Below are positions 31,497 to 43,398 of a stretch of DNA of 64,000 nt, one piece after another. This DNA comes from JAWXBA01 sp048499805. GTDB lineage: Bacteria > Gemmatimonadota > Gemmatimonadetes > Gemmatimonadales > GWC2-71-9. The stretch covers positions 62,001 to 126,000 of the forward strand of contig JASNZF010000005.1 in the NCBI GenBank assembly GCA_048499805.1, in the 5' to 3' direction. The translations under genes were made by a program, and so were the position numbers. Position 1 is the first letter of the stretch. Each line of letters starts with the position of its first letter. A model generated the notes under the pieces. It did no database searches. It worked only from the letters and a program-made list of their open reading frames with translations, and had not been told where the DNA came from.

Positions 31497-32936
31497 GTGT
31501 CGGACTGGATGGAAATGCACCTTGCCGCGCCCATCGCGGCCAACCTGGACGCGCTCGGCTGGACCACCACCCACCCGCGGATCCGCGACGTTGCCCCCAT
31601 CACCGCGCGGGGCCACAACGCCGTCGTCGTCAGCCCTCCCGCCCCGGCATGGGCCGGCCCGGCCCTCGCCGGCGCCCTGAGCCACCTGACCCGGACACCC
31701 GGAGGACGGCTCCTCCTGGTCGCCCCGGCCGAGGCGGTGGCCGCCTGGGGCGGCCAGGTGGAGGCCCTCGTGGCCGGCACCTCCCTGCAGGTGCTCTCCG
31801 CCCGCAGCGCCGGCCGGGCCACCCGACTCCTCCGCTCCGGCACCCCCGACATCCTGCTGCTCCCGGCCGACCTCGCCGCCGCCCTCGTGGCCCGCGGGGA
31901 GCTCAAGACCGAGACCCTCTCCGCCATCCTCCTCGCCTGGCCGGAGCGCTGGGCCGAGGATGCCCTCCTGCTGCCGCTCATGCAGGATGTCCCCGCCACG
32001 GCCCAGCGCATCATCGTGAGCGCCTCGGCCACCCGCGCCACGGAGCTGGCGGAGCGCTACGCCCGCAAGGCGCCGGTCGGCGGCCCGCCCGCCGGCACCG
32101 GTACCGTGGGACCGGTTCGGACGGTGGCCTGCGGCTGGGCCCGTCGCGCCGCCGCCCTCGCCGATATCGTGGAGCTGCTCGACCCGGCCCAGCTCACCGT
32201 CTGGACTGTCGACCGCCGGTGGCACGATGCCATCGGGAGCACGCTGGCCGCGGTGGCGCCCGGGGCCGCCATCACCACGACGGTGCCGGAGGCCCCGGCC
32301 GGGCTGGTGGTCGCCTTCGACCTTCCCGATGCGACGACCCTGACCCAGCTGCTGGCGGCAGGGGAAGTCATCCTGCTGGTGCCCCCCGGGACCGAGGGAT
32401 GGGTGACCGAGTTGGCGGCTCCCCGTCGGCCCCTCCTGCTCGCCGGGGTGATCGACGAGGCGGCCGAGGAGGTCCGGCGGCGGCGCGCCGCGATCGGGCG
32501 GGCGGTCCTCGAGGAGGATGCGACGGAGGCGAGCCTGGTGCTGGCGCCGCTGCTCGAGCGGTTCGAGGCGCCCGCGGTCGCCGCCGCGCTGTACGCCCTC
32601 TGGTCGCGGCGTCCGGCGGCGGCGGCCGAACCGGCGGTCGCGGTGGCCGAGGGCGCCACCGAGAAGCTCTGGGTCGGGATCGGGCGGCGCGACGAGGTGG
32701 GGGTCAACGAGCTGGTGGCCTACCTCACCCGCGAGATCGGGATGGACCGTGCCCTGATCGGGCGGATCGATGTCCGGGAGACCTATGCCCTGATCGAGGT
32801 CCCCCGCGCCGAGGCGCCCCGGATCGTGGAGCTGCTCAGCGGCCGCACCATGCGGCGGCGCCGGCTGGTGGTGCGGATCGACCGGGGGGCGCCCCCGGCG
32901 GGAAGCCGACCGCCGCGGGGCCGGGCGCCGGCCTGA
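31497..32936 (+). CDS. degenerate DEAD-box-like protein with DbpA RNA-binding domain
   Basis: 479 residues from a GTG at 31497 with GAGG 5 nt upstream. The C-terminus (about 385-465) is a DbpA-type RNA-binding domain: LWVGIGRRDEVGVNELVAYL, GRIDVRETYALIEVP, RRRRLVVRIDRG. The N-terminal part follows a DEAD-box layout (G-W...PRIRDVAPITARGHNAVVVSP), but Walker A is lost (SPPAPAWA where xTGxGKT belongs) and DEAD is AWPE (148-150 region); motif III survives as SASAT (175-179). So it probably binds RNA (23S rRNA, by analogy with DbpA) without ATP-driven unwinding. No operon partner; HU is convergent. Confidence 0.78.
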   Translation: MSDWMEMHLAAPIAANLDALGWTTTHPRIRDVAPITARGHNAVVVSPPAPAWAGPALAGALSHLTRTPGGRLLLVAPAEAVAAWGGQVEALVAGTSLQVLSARSAGRATRLLRSGTPDILLLPADLAAALVARGELKTETLSAILLAWPERWAEDALLLPLMQDVPATAQRIIVSASATRATELAERYARKAPVGGPPAGTGTVGPVRTVACGWARRAAALADIVELLDPAQLTVWTVDRRWHDAIGSTLAAVAPGAAITTTVPEAPAGLVVAFDLPDATTLTQLLAAGEVILLVPPGTEGWVTELAAPRRPLLLAGVIDEAAEEVRRRRAAIGRAVLEEDATEASLVLAPLLERFEAPAVAAALYALWSRRPAAAAEPAVAVAEGATEKLWVGIGRRDEVGVNELVAYLTREIGMDRALIGRIDVRETYALIEVPRAEAPRIVELLSGRTMRRRRLVVRIDRGAPPAGSRPPRGRAPA

Positions 32937-32943
32937 ACGCACA

Positions 32944-32998
32944 ACGGGCCACCCGATCCCTGGGTGGCCCGTCGCGCATCCAGCGTCCGCTGGACGCT
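32944..32998. terminator. bidirectional terminator pair
   Basis: An 11-bp stem ACGGGCCACCC (32944-32954) / GGGTGGCCCGT (32962-32972) and a second stem AGCGTCC (32982-32988) / GGACGCT (32992-32998) fill the 71-bp gap between the convergent DbpA-like and HU genes. Confidence 0.7.
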
Positions 32999-33007
32999 TC
33001 CCGCGGC

Positions 33008-33298
33008 CTACTTCTTCTTGTTGACCAGGTCCTTGAGGCCCTTGCCGGCGCGGAACACCGGGTTCACGGAGGCCTTGATGTTGATGGCCTTGCCGGTGCG
33101 GGGATTGCGGCCCATGCGCGCGGCCCGCTTCCGGGTCTCAAAATTGCCGAACCCGGTGATCTGAACCTTCCCGCCCTTCTTGAGCTCGCCTGCGATGATG
33201 CCGGAGGTGGAGAAGAAGAGATCCACGACGTCGCCCGCGTGCGCCTTCGAGGAGTCCAACTTCTTCGCAACGGCCTCGACCAGTTCCTGCTTGTTCAC
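33008..33298 (-). CDS. hup: HU-family DNA-binding protein
   Basis: 96 residues. HU/IHF fold: NKQELVEAVAKKLDSSKAHAGDVVDLFF, QITGFGNFETRKRAARMGRNPRTGKAINIKAS and VFRAGKGLKDLV. The DNA-clasping arm sequence GRNPRTGKAI is canonical. It bends and compacts DNA as a homodimer. The start is a GTG with AAGGAG 6 nt upstream. The tail ends in Lys-Lys-Lys. Divergent from tdk. Confidence 0.95.
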   Translation of the reverse strand: MNKQELVEAVAKKLDSSKAHAGDVVDLFFSTSGIIAGELKKGGKVQITGFGNFETRKRAARMGRNPRTGKAINIKASVNPVFRAGKGLKDLVNKKK

Positions 33299-33420
33299 GT
33301 TAGGCTCCTTCGGTAGGGAATGGGTGGGATGACATCACGCCGCGATCGGCGCGGGTTGAACGGAATATGGGGTAATCGTCCGGAAAACCGCAAGATCCCG
33401 GCATTCCGGGGCCATCGTGC

Positions 33421-33449
33421 TTGACCGGACCCGGACCGATCGCTATCCT
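33421..33449 (+). promoter_or_regulatory. sigma-70-type promoter of tdk
   Basis: TTGACC (33421-33426), an exact 17-bp spacer, then TATCCT (33444-33449); predicted start near 33456, 24 nt before the tdk ATG. Five of six and four of six matches to consensus. Confidence 0.55.
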
Positions 33450-33479
33450 CCGCTCTCGCCTCCACCGAGTCCTTCCGAC

Positions 33480-34085
33480 ATGACCCTTCCCCCACGCTCC
33501 GGCGCCATCGAAGTGATCGCCGGCGTGATGTTCAGCGGCAAGAGCGAGGAGCTGATCCGGCGGGTCCGCCGCGCGGTGATCGCCCGGCGCCGGGTCCAGG
33601 TCTTCAAGTCGCACCTCGATGCCCGGTACGCCGGGGTCTACCGCATCTCCAGCCACGACGGCCGCACCATCGAGTCCGAGCCGGTGGACAGCGCCGCCGA
33701 GATCTTTCGCGCCGTCCGGCCCGAGAGCCAGCTCATCGCCATCGACGAGGCCCAGTTCCTCGACGACGCCATCGTCGAGGTCGCCACGGCCCTGGCGGAA
33801 CGCGGGGTCCGGGTGGTCCTCGCCGGCACCGACACCGACTTCCGCGGCGTCCCGTTCGGCGCCATGGCGGCGCTGATGGCGGTGGCGGAGGAGGTCACCA
33901 AGCTCCGGGCGATCTGCGTGGTCTGCGGTGAGCTGGCCTGCCGGAACCAGCGCCTGGTCGATGGCCGACCGGCCCCGTGGAACGCGCCGGTCATCCAGGT
34001 CGGTGGCTCCGAATCCTACGAGGCCCGCTGCCGCCACTGCCATGACGTGCCGCGGGCTGATGCCAACCAGACCGCGCTGCTCTAG
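33480..34085 (+). CDS. tdk: thymidine kinase
   Basis: 201 residues, type II thymidine kinase, phosphorylating thymidine with ATP for salvage. P-loop GVMFSGKS (15-22), catalytic E90 in IDEAQF, GTDTDFRGVPF, and a zinc ribbon with C146, C149, C184 and C187 or H188. The lasso/thymidine-binding segment lies near GGSESYEARCRHC. The start ATG follows a good promoter; no strong Shine-Dalgarno. It complements the thymidine phosphorylase gene elsewhere in the window. coaE follows on the same strand. Confidence 0.95.
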   Translation: MTLPPRSGAIEVIAGVMFSGKSEELIRRVRRAVIARRRVQVFKSHLDARYAGVYRISSHDGRTIESEPVDSAAEIFRAVRPESQLIAIDEAQFLDDAIVEVATALAERGVRVVLAGTDTDFRGVPFGAMAALMAVAEEVTKLRAICVVCGELACRNQRLVDGRPAPWNAPVIQVGGSESYEARCRHCHDVPRADANQTALL

Positions 34086-34106
34086 CCCGGGCGTGCGGGG
34101 GGGGCC

Positions 34107-34715
34107 ATGATCCAGGTCGCCCTCACCGGGAACGTCGCCGCCGGCAAGTCTTCGGTGGCGCAGCTGTTCGCCGACTGGGGCGCCGTCGTGATCGATGCCG
34201 ACGCCATCGTCCATGACCTCCAGCGCCCCGGGACCGCCGTCTTCTCGGCCATGGTGGACCGGTTCGGGCCCGGCATCCTCCGGCCCGACGGGGGCCTCGA
34301 ACGCCCCGCCCTGCGCCGCCGCATCCTGGAGGACCCCGGGGCCCGCGCCGCCCTCGAGGCGATCGTCCACCCGGCGGTGGCCCGGGAACGCGAGGCCCGG
34401 ATCGCCGAAGCCCGCCGGGCCGGCGCCACCGTCGTCGTGAGCGACATCCCCCTGCTCTTCGAGGTGGCCGATCCCGAGGCGTTCGACCTGGTCGTGCTGG
34501 TCGATGCACCGGAGGCGGTCCGGCATGACCGGCTCACCCGGGTGCGTGGCCTCCCGCCGACGGAAGCCGACCGCCTCATCGCGGCCCAGATGCCCAGCTC
34601 GGCCAAGCGGGCCCGCAGCAGCTTCGTGATCGACAACGACGGGTCGCGCGAGGCGCTGGAGGCGGCGGCGCGCGCCGTGTGGGACCGTATCGTGGCGGCG
34701 GCGGCGCGCGCTTGA
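34107..34715 (+). CDS. coaE: dephospho-CoA kinase
   Basis: 202 residues. Last step of coenzyme A synthesis: ATP-dependent 3'-phosphorylation of dephospho-CoA. P-loop LTGNVAAGKSS (G8 to S16), DADAIVHDLQRPG (the conserved D-A-D-x2-x-H/R), LRRRILEDPGARAALEAIVHP, and SDIPLLFEVAD. About the usual size. It lies 21 bp after tdk and is probably in the same transcript. Confidence 0.95.
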   Translation: MIQVALTGNVAAGKSSVAQLFADWGAVVIDADAIVHDLQRPGTAVFSAMVDRFGPGILRPDGGLERPALRRRILEDPGARAALEAIVHPAVAREREARIAEARRAGATVVVSDIPLLFEVADPEAFDLVVLVDAPEAVRHDRLTRVRGLPPTEADRLIAAQMPSSAKRARSSFVIDNDGSREALEAAARAVWDRIVAAAARA

Positions 34716-34769
34716 CCCCGGGGCAGCCCGCCAGTATCCTCCACCCGGCCTTATCCTGGAGCATGACCG

Positions 34770-35159
34770 ATGGCGAACGTCCCGGACGCGCTGCGCTACA
34801 CCTCCGACCATGAATATGTGAAGTCCACCGACGCCGCCGGCGAGGTCCTGGTCGGGATCACCGACTATGCCCAGGGCGAACTTGGCGACATCGTCTTCGT
34901 GAACCTGCCCAAGGCCGGCGAGTCCTTCGCCGCGGGCGGGGTCTTTGGCACCATCGAGGCCGTCAAGGCGGTCTCCGACCTCTACTCCCCCCTCGCGGGC
35001 GAGGTCGTGGCGGTCAACCCCGCCCTCGACGCCGATCCCGCCGTCGTGAACCGCGATCCCTACGGCGAAGGGTGGATGATCCGCCTCAAGCTCAAGGATC
35101 CGGCCGCGCTCCAGGGCCTGATGGACGCCGCCGCCTACCGGTCGCATATCGGCGCCTGA
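34770..35159 (+). CDS. gcvH: glycine cleavage system H protein
   Basis: 129 residues. Lipoyl carrier of the glycine cleavage system, shuttling the aminomethyl group from P protein. Lipoylated lysine K66 in GTIEAVKAVSDLYSPLAGEVV; N-terminal RYTSDHEYVK and GITDYAQGELGDIVFVNLPKAG are standard. Next to gcvP and a lipoate ligase gene, which suggests coordinated production and lipoylation. No glycine riboswitch is apparent upstream. Confidence 0.97.
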   Translation: MANVPDALRYTSDHEYVKSTDAAGEVLVGITDYAQGELGDIVFVNLPKAGESFAAGGVFGTIEAVKAVSDLYSPLAGEVVAVNPALDADPAVVNRDPYGEGWMIRLKLKDPAALQGLMDAAAYRSHIGA

Positions 35160-35189
35160 CGCCCGGATGCGCCACCCCCGATTCCCGTC

Positions 35190-35217
35190 GTGCCCCGGTG
35201 CCCATGTGCCGGGGCAC
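35190..35217 (+). promoter_or_regulatory. hairpin between gcvH and gcvP
   Basis: GTGCCCCGG (35190-35198) pairs with CCGGGGCAC (35209-35217), loop 10 nt, 30 bp after the gcvH stop and 29 bp before the gcvP start. It could partly terminate or protect gcvH mRNA, giving more H protein than P protein. No U-tract follows. Confidence 0.45.
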
Positions 35218-35246
35218 CGCCGTTTCCTGACACCCCGGATCTCCCG

Positions 35247-38082
<2,836 letters not shown>

Positions 38083-38099
<17 letters not shown>

Positions 38100-38877
38100 G
38101 GCGCCCCTCCCCCTGGTGGTGTGGCGCGACACGGCGCCCCGGCCGGGGTGGGCCAACATGGCAATCGATCGCGCCCTCCCCGGCCTTGCGGCCCGGGAGG
38201 GCGCGGTCCTTGTGCGCTGCTATGCCTGGGAGCCGCATTGCCTCTCGTTCGGGCGCCACGAGCCGGCGGCCCGCCGCTACGACCGGGACCGGATCACGGC
38301 GGCCGGGATCGACTGCGTCCGCCGGCCGACCGGCGGACGCGCGGTGTGGCATGCCCGCGAACTGACCTACGCCGTCGCGGCGCCCGAGGCGATGCTGGGT
38401 GGCCTCCGGCCCGCCTATCACCGCATCCACGAGTGGCTCGCCGCCGCGATCCGCCGGCTCGGTGCTCCCGCCCACCTCGCCACGACCGAGGCCCGGCCGC
38501 CCCGGCCCGGCGACGGCGCCTGCTTCGCCGCGCCGGTCGGCGGGGAGGTCATGGTGGACGGCTGGAAGGTCGTCGGCAGCGCCCAGGTGCGGGACCAGGA
38601 CACCCTCCTCCAGCACGGCGCCATGCTCCTCGACGACGACCAGGAACTGGTGCGCCGCATGGCGCGCCAGCCGGAACGGCGCCCTCCGGTCGAGCGCCCG
38701 CTCGCCACCCTCCTCGGCCGGGAGGTGTCCTGGGCCACCGCCGCGGACGCCGTCGCGACCGCCCTCGAGGCGGCGGGACATCGGGTGCAGCACCGCGACC
38801 TGGCCCCGGAGCTGGCCCCACTGGCGGCCCGCTGGGAGGCGCAGTTCCGCGATCCCCGGTGGACCTGGGAGCGGTGA
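38083..38877 (+). CDS. lipoate-protein ligase / octanoyltransferase family
   Basis: 264 residues of the LplA/LipM/LipL fold. RRPTGGRAVWHARELTYAVA is the lipoyl-AMP or octanoyl pocket, followed by the catalytic lysine in VDGWKVVGSAQVR and LLQHGAMLLD. It attaches lipoate or octanoate to carrier lysines; GcvH is the obvious target because gcvH-gcvP precede it and its start overlaps the gcvP end by 17 nt. Whether it is a ligase (ATP) or an octanoyltransferase (LipM-like) cannot be settled by eye; the length suits LipM/LipL. Confidence 0.85.
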
Positions 38878-38957
38878 CCGGGGGAACCCCCTGCAGGTCG
38901 ATGCGCGACCGCCCTATCTTCCAAGCGTCTCCCCGAATCGCAGGAGCACCCTTGACG

Positions 38958-40598
38958 ATGCGCCTCGCTCGCCTCGTGTTTCTCCTCCTGGCCATCGTTC
39001 CCGGCCGGCTCGCCGCGCAGCAGCGCCCCGGGGACACCGGCACCATCGTCATCGTCGTCGGACAGGAAGCCACCACCCCGGTGCCGACCATCCCGACGAC
39101 CAAGGCGAACGGCGACGTGATGAGCCTGCTGTTCCTCAAGCTGGCCCACCTCGACGGCTCGCGGGGCACGGTCGAGGACCGCGGATACACCCCCGAGCTG
39201 GCGGCCCGCTGGTCGCGCCGCGACTCCCTGACCATCGCCTTCGAACTCGACCCGCGGGCCCGCTGGCACGACGGTCGCCCGGTGGTCGCGCGCGACGTCA
39301 TCCAGACCTTCACCCGAATCCGGCAGCCGGGCGTCGATCCGCAGGTCAACCTGCTGACCCGGCACATCACCTCCGTCACCGCCGAGGGCGAGCGGGTCGT
39401 GGTCTTTCGATTCGCCCGGGCCTACCCCGAGCAGTTCTACGACGCGATCGAGAACATCGTCCCGCTCCCGGCCCACCTCGTCGACACCATCCCCGCCGAC
39501 CGGATGGCCGCCTCCGCCTATGCCCAGGCCCCGGTCGGCAATGGCCCGTACCGCTGGGTCCGGCGGGAGCCCGGCCGCCAGGTGGAGCTCGCCGCCGACC
39601 CCGGGTTCTTTCTCGGGCGGCCCCGGCTGGAGCGCGTGGTCCTGCTGCTGGCGCGGGACATCGAGGCCCAGATCAACCTGCTGCTCGACGGAACCGCCGA
39701 CGCGCTCGAGAACGTCAATCCACCGGCGCGCATTGCCCGGGTCGCGGCGCGGCCCGCGTACAACGTGGTGGCCGGTCCGAGCTATGGCGTCGGCTATCTC
39801 CTGTTCAACTTCCGCGCCTACGGGGACCGCGACCAGCCCCACCCGATCCTCGCCGATCCCGCGGTGCGCCGCGCCATCGCCATCGGGCTCGACCGCGAGA
39901 TGATCCTCCGCTCCACCCTCGGCCCCTATGGCAGCATCCCCGAGGGACCGATCGCCCAGCTCCACTGGATCCGGGATCCGGCCTGGAAGCCCGCCCCGGC
40001 CAACCCGGCCGGCGCGGTCGCCATGCTTCGGACCGCCGGGTGGACCGATACCAACGGCGACGGGATCCTCGACCGCAACGGCGTCCCCCTGATCCTCCGG
40101 CTCAACTATCCCGGCACCAATGCGGTGCGCGCCACCATGGCCGCCCAGGTGCAGGAACAGCTCCGGCACATCGGCGTGCGCATCGAACTGGTCCGGCTCG
40201 ACGGGCCGGTCTGGCTGGATCGGCGCAACAAGGGGGAGTTCGACCTCGACTTCTCCCAGGCCATCATGACCCCGAGCCCCACGGGACTGGTCCAGAGCTG
40301 GTCGTGCGGCGGCCGGGGCGGCAGCAACGTCGGGCAGTACTGCAATGCCCGGATCGACTCCCTGCTCGGGGCCGCCGCCATTGGCCGCACCGACCCGCTG
40401 CCGCTCTACCGCGAGGTGATCCGCCTCATCCAGGAGGACGCACCGGCCGTCTTCCTCTTCACGGTGAGCAACGCGACCGCCGTCCACACCCGGTTCCAGA
40501 ACGTGCAATTCCGCCCCGAGGCGTGGTGGTCGCTGATCTGGAAGTGGTCGGTGCGCCCCGGGGCGCAGATCGCGCGGGACCGGGCCACGAGCCGGTGA
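38958..40598 (+). CDS. ABC transporter substrate-binding protein, family 5 (peptide type)
   Basis: 546 residues. Cleavable signal peptide MRLARLVFLLLAIVPGRLAA without a lipobox cysteine. SBP_bac_5 features: YTPELAARWSRRDSLTIAFELDPRARWHDGRPVVARDVIQTF, VGNGPYRWV, DPAVRRAIAIGLDRE, AVAMLRTAGWTDTNGDGILDRNG. It would bind oligopeptides or a similar solute in the periplasm for the permeases and ATPases encoded next. An alternative TTG start at 38952 has a better-spaced AGGAG. First gene of the dpp-like operon. Confidence 0.9.
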   Translation: MRLARLVFLLLAIVPGRLAAQQRPGDTGTIVIVVGQEATTPVPTIPTTKANGDVMSLLFLKLAHLDGSRGTVEDRGYTPELAARWSRRDSLTIAFELDPRARWHDGRPVVARDVIQTFTRIRQPGVDPQVNLLTRHITSVTAEGERVVVFRFARAYPEQFYDAIENIVPLPAHLVDTIPADRMAASAYAQAPVGNGPYRWVRREPGRQVELAADPGFFLGRPRLERVVLLLARDIEAQINLLLDGTADALENVNPPARIARVAARPAYNVVAGPSYGVGYLLFNFRAYGDRDQPHPILADPAVRRAIAIGLDREMILRSTLGPYGSIPEGPIAQLHWIRDPAWKPAPANPAGAVAMLRTAGWTDTNGDGILDRNGVPLILRLNYPGTNAVRATMAAQVQEQLRHIGVRIELVRLDGPVWLDRRNKGEFDLDFSQAIMTPSPTGLVQSWSCGGRGGSNVGQYCNARIDSLLGAAAIGRTDPLPLYREVIRLIQEDAPAVFLFTVSNATAVHTRFQNVQFRPEAWWSLIWKWSVRPGAQIARDRATSR

Positions 40599-40599
40599 C

Positions 40600-41574
40600 G
40601 TGAGCCGCTGGCTCCTGCGCCGCCTCGCCCAAGCCATCGTCACCGTGGCGGTGGTGACGGTCCTGCTCTTCGTCCTCATGCGGCTCACCCCGGGCGACCC
40701 GCTCGGCGGCATCGCCGGCGACCGCCTGATGAGCCCCGAGGAGCTGCAGCTGCTCCGGGCCCGGTACGGCCTCGACCAGCCGGTCCTCCGCCAGTTCGCC
40801 ACCTTTGCCCGGGGCGCCCTCCAGGGCGACTTCGGGACCTCGATCCACCGCTATCCCGACCAGGTCGGCCCCCTCATCTGGAGCCGGTTGCCCGCCTCCC
40901 TGCTCCTTGGCGGAACGGTCCTCCTCCTCAACTTCACGCTTGGCATCGGGCTCGGCGTCCTCCAGGCCGTCCACCGCGGTTCCCGGCTGGACCGCTGGCT
41001 CACCCGGGTCTCCCTCGCCGCCTGGGCGCTCCCCTCCTTCTGGCTTGGCCTCGTCCTGATCGCCGTCTTCGCGCTCACCCTGGGCCTCTTCCCCGCAGGC
41101 CAGATGCGGGATCCCCTGCTCGCCGCCGACGCCTCGGCGCTGGCACGGGCGCTCGACCTGCTCCATCACCTCGCCCTCCCGGCCGCGACCCTCTCGATCG
41201 TGAGCCTCGCCGCCGGGATGCGCTTCCAGCGCACGGCCATGCTCGAGGTCCTCCGCCTCGACTTCGTCCGCGCCGCGCGGGCCCGTGGCCTCCCGGAGCG
41301 CCGCGTCATCTGGGTCCATGCCTGGCGGAACGCCCTCTCGCCCGTCGTCACCCTCCTCGGCCTCTGGCTCCCGATGCTGGTGGCCGGGTCGATCTACGTC
41401 GAGTCGATCTTCAACTGGCCGGGCCTCGGATCGCTGGCCGCCGAGGCGATCTCCGGACGCGACTATCCGCTCCTCCTGGGGACGGCGATGCTGACCTCCG
41501 TCCTGGTCGTGGCGGGGGGCCTCCTGGCCGACATCGGATACATGCTGATCGACCCCCGCGTGCGAGACACCTGA
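40600..41574 (+). CDS. ABC transporter permease, DppB/OppB type
   Basis: 324 residues, GTG start one base after the upstream stop. N-terminal membrane anchor (LLRRLAQAIVTVAVVTVLLFVLMRLTPGDPLGG), the TC 3.A.1.5 N-domain, then about five more helices. The EAA loop that contacts the ATPases is FVRAARARGLPERRVIWVHAWRNALSPVVTLLG. Pairs with the next gene as the transmembrane channel of a peptide/nickel-type importer. Confidence 0.93.
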   Translation: MSRWLLRRLAQAIVTVAVVTVLLFVLMRLTPGDPLGGIAGDRLMSPEELQLLRARYGLDQPVLRQFATFARGALQGDFGTSIHRYPDQVGPLIWSRLPASLLLGGTVLLLNFTLGIGLGVLQAVHRGSRLDRWLTRVSLAAWALPSFWLGLVLIAVFALTLGLFPAGQMRDPLLAADASALARALDLLHHLALPAATLSIVSLAAGMRFQRTAMLEVLRLDFVRAARARGLPERRVIWVHAWRNALSPVVTLLGLWLPMLVAGSIYVESIFNWPGLGSLAAEAISGRDYPLLLGTAMLTSVLVVAGGLLADIGYMLIDPRVRDT

Positions 41575-41575
41575 G

Positions 41576-42418
41576 ATGCGCGGATCGCTCGTCGAGATCC
41601 TGCGCAATGCGTGGCGATCGCCGTCGGGACGGTGGGGTGCTCTGACCCTCCTGGTCGTCTCGCTGCTCGCGCTGGCCGGCCCGCTCGTGGTGCAGGATCC
41701 CGCCGCCATGCCCAACGTGATGGCTGGCGCCGAGGCGCCCAGCTGGGCCCACCCCCTGGGCACCGATCCGCTCAGCCGGGACATCCTCGCGCGCACGATC
41801 CACGGGGCCCGCGTCTCGCTCGGCATCGCCGCCCTTGCGGTGGCGCTCGCCATCCTGCTCGGCACCTCGATCGGCGCCACCAGCGGCTACCTCGGGGGCT
41901 GGGTCGATGCCGCGATCATGCGCACCGTCGATGCCGGACTCGCCGTGCCCCGCCTGATCGTCCTCCTGCTGCTGGTCCTGGTCTGGGAACGGATTCCCAC
42001 CCTCGCCCTGGCCCTGGTCATCGGCTCGACCGGTTGGCTCGGCACCTGCCGCATGGTCCGTGGCGAGGTGCTCCGTCTCCGCGAGATGGAATTCATCCGC
42101 GCCGCCCGCGCCCTCGGCGCCAGCCGCCGCCGGATCATCGCCCGCCACCTCGTCCCGAACGCCGCCGGCCCGATCGCCGTCTCCGCGACCCTCGGCGTGG
42201 CCGACGTCATCCTGCTCGAGGCGGGACTGTCGTTCCTCGGGATGGGCGTCCAGCCCCCGACTCCGTCGTGGGGCGGGATGATCCTCGACGCCAGGCCGGT
42301 CCTCCTGAGCGCGCCCTGGACCAGCCTCGCCCCGGGCATCGCCATCCTCGTCACCGTGCTGGCCGTCAACCTGGTCGGCGACGCCCTCCAGCGCGCCCTC
42401 GATCCCCGCAGCGCATGA
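41576..42418 (+). CDS. ABC transporter permease, DppC/OppC type
   Basis: 280 residues. N-terminal helix LTLLVVSLLALAGPLVVQ, then AHPLGTDPLSRDILARTIHGARVSLGIAALAVALAILLG, characteristic of DppC. EAA loop: FIRAARALGASRRRIIARHLVPNAAGPI. Partner permease of the preceding gene. Its TGA overlaps the ATG of the first ATPase gene (ATGA). Confidence 0.93.
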   Translation: MRGSLVEILRNAWRSPSGRWGALTLLVVSLLALAGPLVVQDPAAMPNVMAGAEAPSWAHPLGTDPLSRDILARTIHGARVSLGIAALAVALAILLGTSIGATSGYLGGWVDAAIMRTVDAGLAVPRLIVLLLLVLVWERIPTLALALVIGSTGWLGTCRMVRGEVLRLREMEFIRAARALGASRRRIIARHLVPNAAGPIAVSATLGVADVILLEAGLSFLGMGVQPPTPSWGGMILDARPVLLSAPWTSLAPGIAILVTVLAVNLVGDALQRALDPRSA

Positions 42419-43398
42419 CCCCCCTGCTCGAGGTCTCCAACCTGCGGGTGAGCTTCCCCGGACCTGCCGGGCCGGTCTCCCCCGTGGATGGTGTCGGCTT
42501 CGCGGTGCGCCGCGGCGAGATGCTCGCCCTCGTCGGCGAGTCCGGCTGCGGCAAGAGCCTGAGCTGCCTCGCCATCCTGGGCCTCATCCCGCCCCCCGGC
42601 CGGATCGCGGCGACCTCGCGGATCCTGCTGGATGGCACCAACCTCCTGGAGCTCGACCCGGAGGGCCTGCGGCAGGTGCGCGGCCGGCGGGTCGGCATGG
42701 TGTTCCAGGATCCCACCACCAGCCTCAACCCGGTCTTCACCATCGGCCGACAGCTGGAGGAGGCCATCCGCACCCACGCCCCGGCGCCCCGACAGCTCAT
42801 CCGAGATCGCGCCACCGCGCTGCTGGCGGAGGTCGGCCTTCCCGACCCGGCCGGAGGGCTGGACGCCTACCCCCATGAGTTGAGCGGGGGACAGCGCCAG
42901 CGAGTGATGATCGCGCTGGCGCTCTCCGGCGAACCGGACCTGCTCCTGGCCGATGAACCGACCAGCGCGCTCGACGTGACCGTGCAGGCCCAGATCTTGA
43001 CCCTGCTCGACCGGCTTCGCGCCACCCGAGGCATGGGGGTCATCCTCGTTACCCACGACCTCGGCGTCGTCGCGGGCCGCGCCGATCGCGTCACCGTGAT
43101 GTACGCCGGGCAGGTTGCCGAGGAGGCGCCCACCGCCCGGCTCTTCGCCGACCCTCGGCACCCCTACACGCGCGGGCTCTTCCGCTCCATTCCCCACCTG
43201 GACGCGCCAGTCGATCGGCTGCAACCGATCCCCGGCATCGTCCCGAGCCCGGCGGCCTGGCCGGCGGGCTGCCGATTCCACCCGCGCTGCCCCGAGGCGA
43301 TCGGTCGCTGCACCACCGAGCCACCCCTCCCGCGAGCCCTCGGGACCGACCACGCGACCGCCTGCTGGCTGGTCGACCCGGCGGATCGGAACGGATGA
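42415..43398 (+). CDS. ABC transporter ATP-binding protein, DppD/OppD type
   Basis: 327 residues. Walker A GESGCGKS, Q-loop VFQDPTTSLNP, signature LSGGQRQRVMIA, Walker B LLLADEPTSALD, H-loop THD. The C-terminal oligopeptide extension includes HPYTRGLFRSIP and CRFHPRCPEA...C, which in this family can bind an iron-sulfur cluster or structural metal. Overlaps the neighbours on both sides (ATGA), so it is tightly coupled. Confidence 0.94.
   Translation: MTPLLEVSNLRVSFPGPAGPVSPVDGVGFAVRRGEMLALVGESGCGKSLSCLAILGLIPPPGRIAATSRILLDGTNLLELDPEGLRQVRGRRVGMVFQDPTTSLNPVFTIGRQLEEAIRTHAPAPRQLIRDRATALLAEVGLPDPAGGLDAYPHELSGGQRQRVMIALALSGEPDLLLADEPTSALDVTVQAQILTLLDRLRATRGMGVILVTHDLGVVAGRADRVTVMYAGQVAEEAPTARLFADPRHPYTRGLFRSIPHLDAPVDRLQPIPGIVPSPAAWPAGCRFHPRCPEAIGRCTTEPPLPRALGTDHATACWLVDPADRNG

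Noticed and set aside
34690..34770. Glycine riboswitch before gcvH
   Set aside because: The gap is only 54 bp, too short for the aptamer, and no conserved core is visible.
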